A stretch of DNA of 64,000 nucleotides, taken from assembly GCA_036898135.1 (NCBI GenBank), contig CM072511.1:79971262-80035261 (forward strand). The letters run 5' to 3'. The stretch is from Oncomelania hupensis (lineage: Eukaryota; Mollusca; Gastropoda; Littorinimorpha; Pomatiopsidae). A program made the translations under genes and the position numbers. Positions 59,035-64,000 of this stretch are shown here, piece after piece (positions within the stretch are counted from its first letter, which is position 1; every line of letters starts with the position of its first letter). The notes under the pieces are model-generated. The model made no database searches, had not been told where the DNA came from, and saw only the letters and a list, made by a program, of their open reading frames with translations.

Positions 59035-59329
59035 CAATTTGGACACATACGTTCAATAATCCTGTCATTTATTATTCTAGTGAACAGTTTACCCATATAG
59101 TTTAGGACAGTTATACCTCTTTCATTATCAATATTTAACCTGTCCCCTTTACCTTTATATAATGGGCATATATATTGCCAACTGACCAGTCATCTGGAAT
59201 GTCACTACTGCTTAGAACAAGATTAAACAACATTGTGATAGTATTTAACAACTGTGGAGAAGACGCTTTTAAAAACTCGTTCAGAATACAATCAGTAACA
59301 CAGGCTTGTGTTATTCTGTAATTTTCCAA
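59035..59329 (-). pseudogene. CR1-like LINE polymerase, downstream part
   Basis: Minus strand: TDCILNEFLKASSPQLLNTI, FNLVLSSSDIPDDWSVGNIY, a frameshift near 59165, then PLYKGKGDRLNIDNERGITV and LNYMGKLFTRIINDRI, i.e. the N-terminal fingers of a non-LTR reverse transcriptase of a CR1-type family different from the one at 46 kb. Its upstream part continues at 60058-60430, on the far side of an inserted LINE. Confidence 0.82.
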
Positions 59330-60057
59330 TATATCTAGTAAGAAAGTTGAAAAATTTTGGGGTCAATGTACATATCTTAGAAATAGTTTACAGATCTCTA
59401 GTAGAAAGTATTCTATGCTTTAACATTGTTACCTGGTTCGGAAATCTTGGCGTTAGAGACAGGAACAGACTCAACCGCATTGTAAACCTAGCTAGCAGAG
59501 TGATAGGAAAGACACAAAAGCCAATAACAGAAATATATAAAGATTTGGTAAAAAGTAAAGCTAGAAAGATCATGTCTGATAACAGTCATCCCATGTGTAG
59601 ATCATTTGAACTGTTGCCCTCAGGTCGGAGGTTTAGAACCCCGGCCTGGAAAAGAAACTTGTATGGCCACTCTTATGTACCAAGTGCAATCCGCATCTTA
59701 AATTTAAGCAAACTGTAATACCCCCAGTTACCTACAATGGCTACATTTGTCTTCTGAGTACTGTGATGATGTAATGTAATATGATGTGAGTTGTGCAATG
59801 AAGTCAGCTATTTGTCATGCGTATGATTGTCTTAATTAATGTTTTATGTAATGTAATATGATGTGAGTTGTGCAATGAAGTCAGCTATTTGTCATGCGTA
59901 TGATTGTCTTAATTAATGTTTTATATAACAAAAACTGTTAATATTTCTTTTAGTTTTTAATCTTTCTGTCTTAGTCTTTGTGCTACTAAAGACAAATTTC
60001 CATGTTATTGTATTTTAACTATGGACAATAAAGATTCGTATTCGTATTCGTATTCGT
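59330..60057 (+). pseudogene. Rex1/CR1-like LINE 3' part inserted in another LINE
   Basis: Plus strand: RKLKNFGVN, YRSLVESILCFNIVTWFGNL, VRDRNRLNRIVNLASRVIG and LLPSGRRFRTPAW to a stop at 59718, homologous to the C-terminal third of the open LINE at 46-47.5 kb (RATVESILTF, LLPSGRRFRSLP). A 3' UTR follows with a direct ~78-bp duplication (TGTAATGTAATATGATGTGA at about 59768 and 59847) and a tail GGACAATAAAGATTCG then (TATTCG)n. It is 5'-truncated. Confidence 0.86.
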
Positions 60058-60429
60058 ATATTTTAACACTTCCACACGTGTTATATTAGTGTTACCAAGC
60101 TCTTCAAAATAATGAACAAAAGCATCGTGTTTCGGCATAGTTACATTAGGTGGTTCATTATTGGAGCTGTCGTTCAAAAACTTCGAATATGCTTTATAAT
60201 CTTTACATATTCATTGTACTTAAACTGGCAGGCATATTTCTTCTGTGTGCACTAAACTTACTACAAACAGTGCTTTAGTATGCTTTGTACAGGTACGCTT
60301 GTTTCCTCAATTCCCTCGAATTCTGGTTGTGAATACGAGCATGACCTCGTTTAGCATTACAAAATGTTTTTTAAAATTTTCTGCCTGCATTCGCCATAAA
60401 GCCACGGCATTTTTTCTTCTTCATAACCC

Positions 60430-60430
<1 letters not shown>
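60058..60430 (-). pseudogene. CR1-like LINE, linker region upstream of the polymerase
   Basis: Minus strand, with frameshifts: MPWLYGECRQKILKN, RIHNQNSRELRKQAYLYKAY, then NEPPNVTMPKHDAFVHYFEE. This is the endonuclease-to-polymerase linker of a CR1-type ORF2, and it leads in order and orientation into the block at 59035-59329 once the inserted plus-strand LINE is removed. Confidence 0.72.
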
Positions 60431-60499
<69 letters not shown>

Positions 60500-60502
60500 T
60501 GT
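60431..60502. repeat. ATT microsatellite
   Basis: Pure (ATT)n. Confidence 0.97.
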
Positions 60503-60659
60503 ATGGTGAATCTTATTATTATCTAATATGCCCTTGCATTAATATTTTTTTTATTTTTTGTTTTATTATGCATGTGTAGTGTGTTCCCTTTGCGAGTACG
60601 GTTGGTGTAAATGCTTGCATACTTTGTTTTATTGTTTATGTTTGTTTTAAAGATATATT

Positions 60660-60717
60660 CTATGTTAAGAGCGGTGAGCCCAGCCCCGAGCGGGGGTATC
60701 GCGCTATATAAGCCTAC
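60660..60717 (+). mobile_element. SINE/LINE 3'-end fragment
   Basis: GAGCCCAGCCCCGAGCGGGG then ATCGCGCTATATAAGCC and directly an ATT array. Only the tail is recognised. Confidence 0.65.
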
Positions 60718-60756
<39 letters not shown>

Positions 60757-60772
60757 GTTGTTGTTGTTGTTT
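60718..60772. repeat. ATT then GTT microsatellite
   Basis: (ATT)n followed by (GTT)n, continuing the tail to its left. Confidence 0.95.
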
Positions 60773-61725
<953 letters not shown>

Positions 61726-61971
61726 AGAGAGAGTGTGTGCATGTACACGTGTCTAAATGTGTTGGTATGTGTATGTGCTTACGTGTGTGCATGCATGCAT
61801 ACATGCATGTAGGCTTATTAATTACTATTTTCCTTCCTAGACAATCACAATGTCAGAGAGTGCAGCTCTGCGGTTGCATAAAGCTAGATGCACGCAGGCA
61901 TTCAGACAATTGCGCACGTATTCACACTAGCGCGGGCGCATGCAAGTGCGTGTGACCACGTCCACATGTAG

Positions 61972-62113
61972 GTTGGGATGGGATAAAAGATGGCAACCAG
62001 GAGAGAACATTAACAATAATACAAGTGGGCGCGTCGGGCGGCTTGAGGGGATCCTGTACCACCCAGCGTCTTGAGCGGCTCTTCAGCTGAAAAAGTGCTA
62101 TATAAATGTGATT
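61972..62113 (+). mobile_element. Repeat end followed by SINE family A 3' end
   Basis: First AGATGGCAACCAGGAGAGAA then CATTAACAATAAT, matching 62943-62990. Then AAGTGGGCGCGTCGGGCGG, CTTGAGCGGCTCTTCAGCTG and the tail GTGCTATATAAATGTGATT, the 3' end of SINE family A. Confidence 0.68.
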
Positions 62114-62228
62114 CTTTCCATAATAGAATTACTATTGCAATTGCACAGTTGAGTCATCCGTTTTATAGGGAATAATTATCAATCACACGTGCCAAGACGG
62201 AGCACTTGGAGAAAAAAAAGAGCGGACA

Positions 62229-62230
62229 TC

Positions 62231-62281
<51 letters not shown>
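62229..62281. repeat. AAT microsatellite
   Basis: Pure (AAT)n. Confidence 0.97.
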
Positions 62282-62283
<2 letters not shown>

Positions 62284-62553
62284 GTTACGGTTCTCTTTTT
62301 TCTATCTACAACTAGTCGAGTACGATATCAATGTTTTTTGGGCGTGTCTACTCAGGCGAGACTACTTACTTTCTGTGCTCGGCACAAACGTTTATCTCCC
62401 TTGCACTGTAGTTATGGACATACCGTAACAATAAAAACTAGACACTGACCCTGTTGCGGTTCAAAACTCTCATCAGAAGGCGGCCGATCATCACGCTCCT
62501 AAATGTTTGTTTCCGTACGTCCCATAATTAAAAGTGTGCTTGTGGTATGTTCT

Positions 62554-62554
<1 letters not shown>

Positions 62555-62638
<84 letters not shown>
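62555..62638. repeat. CT microsatellite
   Basis: Pure (CT)n of about 80 bases. Confidence 0.97.
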
Positions 62639-62639
<1 letters not shown>

Positions 62640-62942
62640 AACTTTATGGACGGTTTAAAAAGGTAAACATCCGAAAGGCATGCGCAAAGCAAAGGAGAAC
62701 TGGATAGAAGATCAATGCCAGGAAATAGAGAACAAGGGCAAGAATTCCTGGGTGTTCAAACTAACTTTTTGTTATGGTGACTCAAACACACAGAAAACGC
62801 GCGCGCACACACACTCTTCCCTCTCTTCCCCCTCACACACATAAAGTTCGTAAAAAAATCCCTTGAGCGGAAGCAACATAAGATGAATTTGGAAAGGTGC
62901 ACACGGACAACGAAGAAAACAAATATTCCATCGGCAACGCCT

Positions 62943-64000
<1,058 letters not shown>

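Noticed and set aside
59035..60057. Twin-priming inversion of a single LINE
   Set aside because: The two strands encode different families, and the minus-strand element resumes beyond 60058.

Overview
This is eukaryotic, AT-rich intergenic DNA and contains no complete host gene. The repeat content (several tRNA-derived SINEs, CR1/L2-like, Rex1-like and RTE-like LINEs, a piggyBac element, short inverted-repeat elements, very many microsatellites, and a long dispersed repeat full of TGACCTTGA words) fits an animal, most likely a mollusc or other lophotrochozoan. That placement is inference. The open frames are almost all remnants of transposon proteins or reading frames inside simple repeats. 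ATG/GTG/TTG starts carry little meaning in such remnants, so remnants are given by homologous span.

Layout. 0-7 kb: unique-looking AT-rich DNA with a 5'-truncated SINE at 4.3-4.6 kb, a CA microsatellite and a telomere-like patch. 7.0-8.5 kb: a SINE joined to a CR1/L2-like reverse transcriptase remnant on the minus strand. 8.6-15.5 kb: no gene seen. 15.5-18.0 kb: one copy of a ~1 kb dispersed repeat, split by two SINEs and a 956-bp inverted-repeat element; an uninterrupted copy lies at 49.5-50.5 kb. 18-25 kb: SINE fragment, microsatellites, a 331-bp element with perfect termini, a palindromic MITE. 25.1-25.9 and 39.7-40.8 kb: two RTE-like LINE copies, each with a target duplication. 28.2-30.0 kb: compound microsatellite, a CR1/L2-like LINE 3' end and a solo LTR. 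35.9 kb: the only good host-gene candidate, an exon coding for the start of a THAP zinc finger followed by a splice donor. 41.8-43.5 kb: two full-length SINEs in opposite orientation. 45.8-48.4 kb: a 92-93 bp satellite array split by a Rex1/CR1-like LINE with an open 458-codon reverse transcriptase. 54.0-56.5 kb: a piggyBac element with TTAA flanks. 57.9-58.7 kb: a MITE containing a second solo LTR, both with target duplications. 59.0-60.4 kb: a LINE inserted in another LINE. 60.4-64 kb: microsatellites and tail fragments.

How the parts relate. The SINEs and the CR1/L2-like LINE share a 3' end containing GCGCTATA-type sequence followed by ATT repeats, as expected if the LINE machinery mobilised the SINEs. 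Most long ATT arrays sit at or near such tails. Nested insertions with intact target duplications give a relative order of insertion for several families. I found no CRISPR array, rRNA gene, true tRNA gene or bacterial-type operon.
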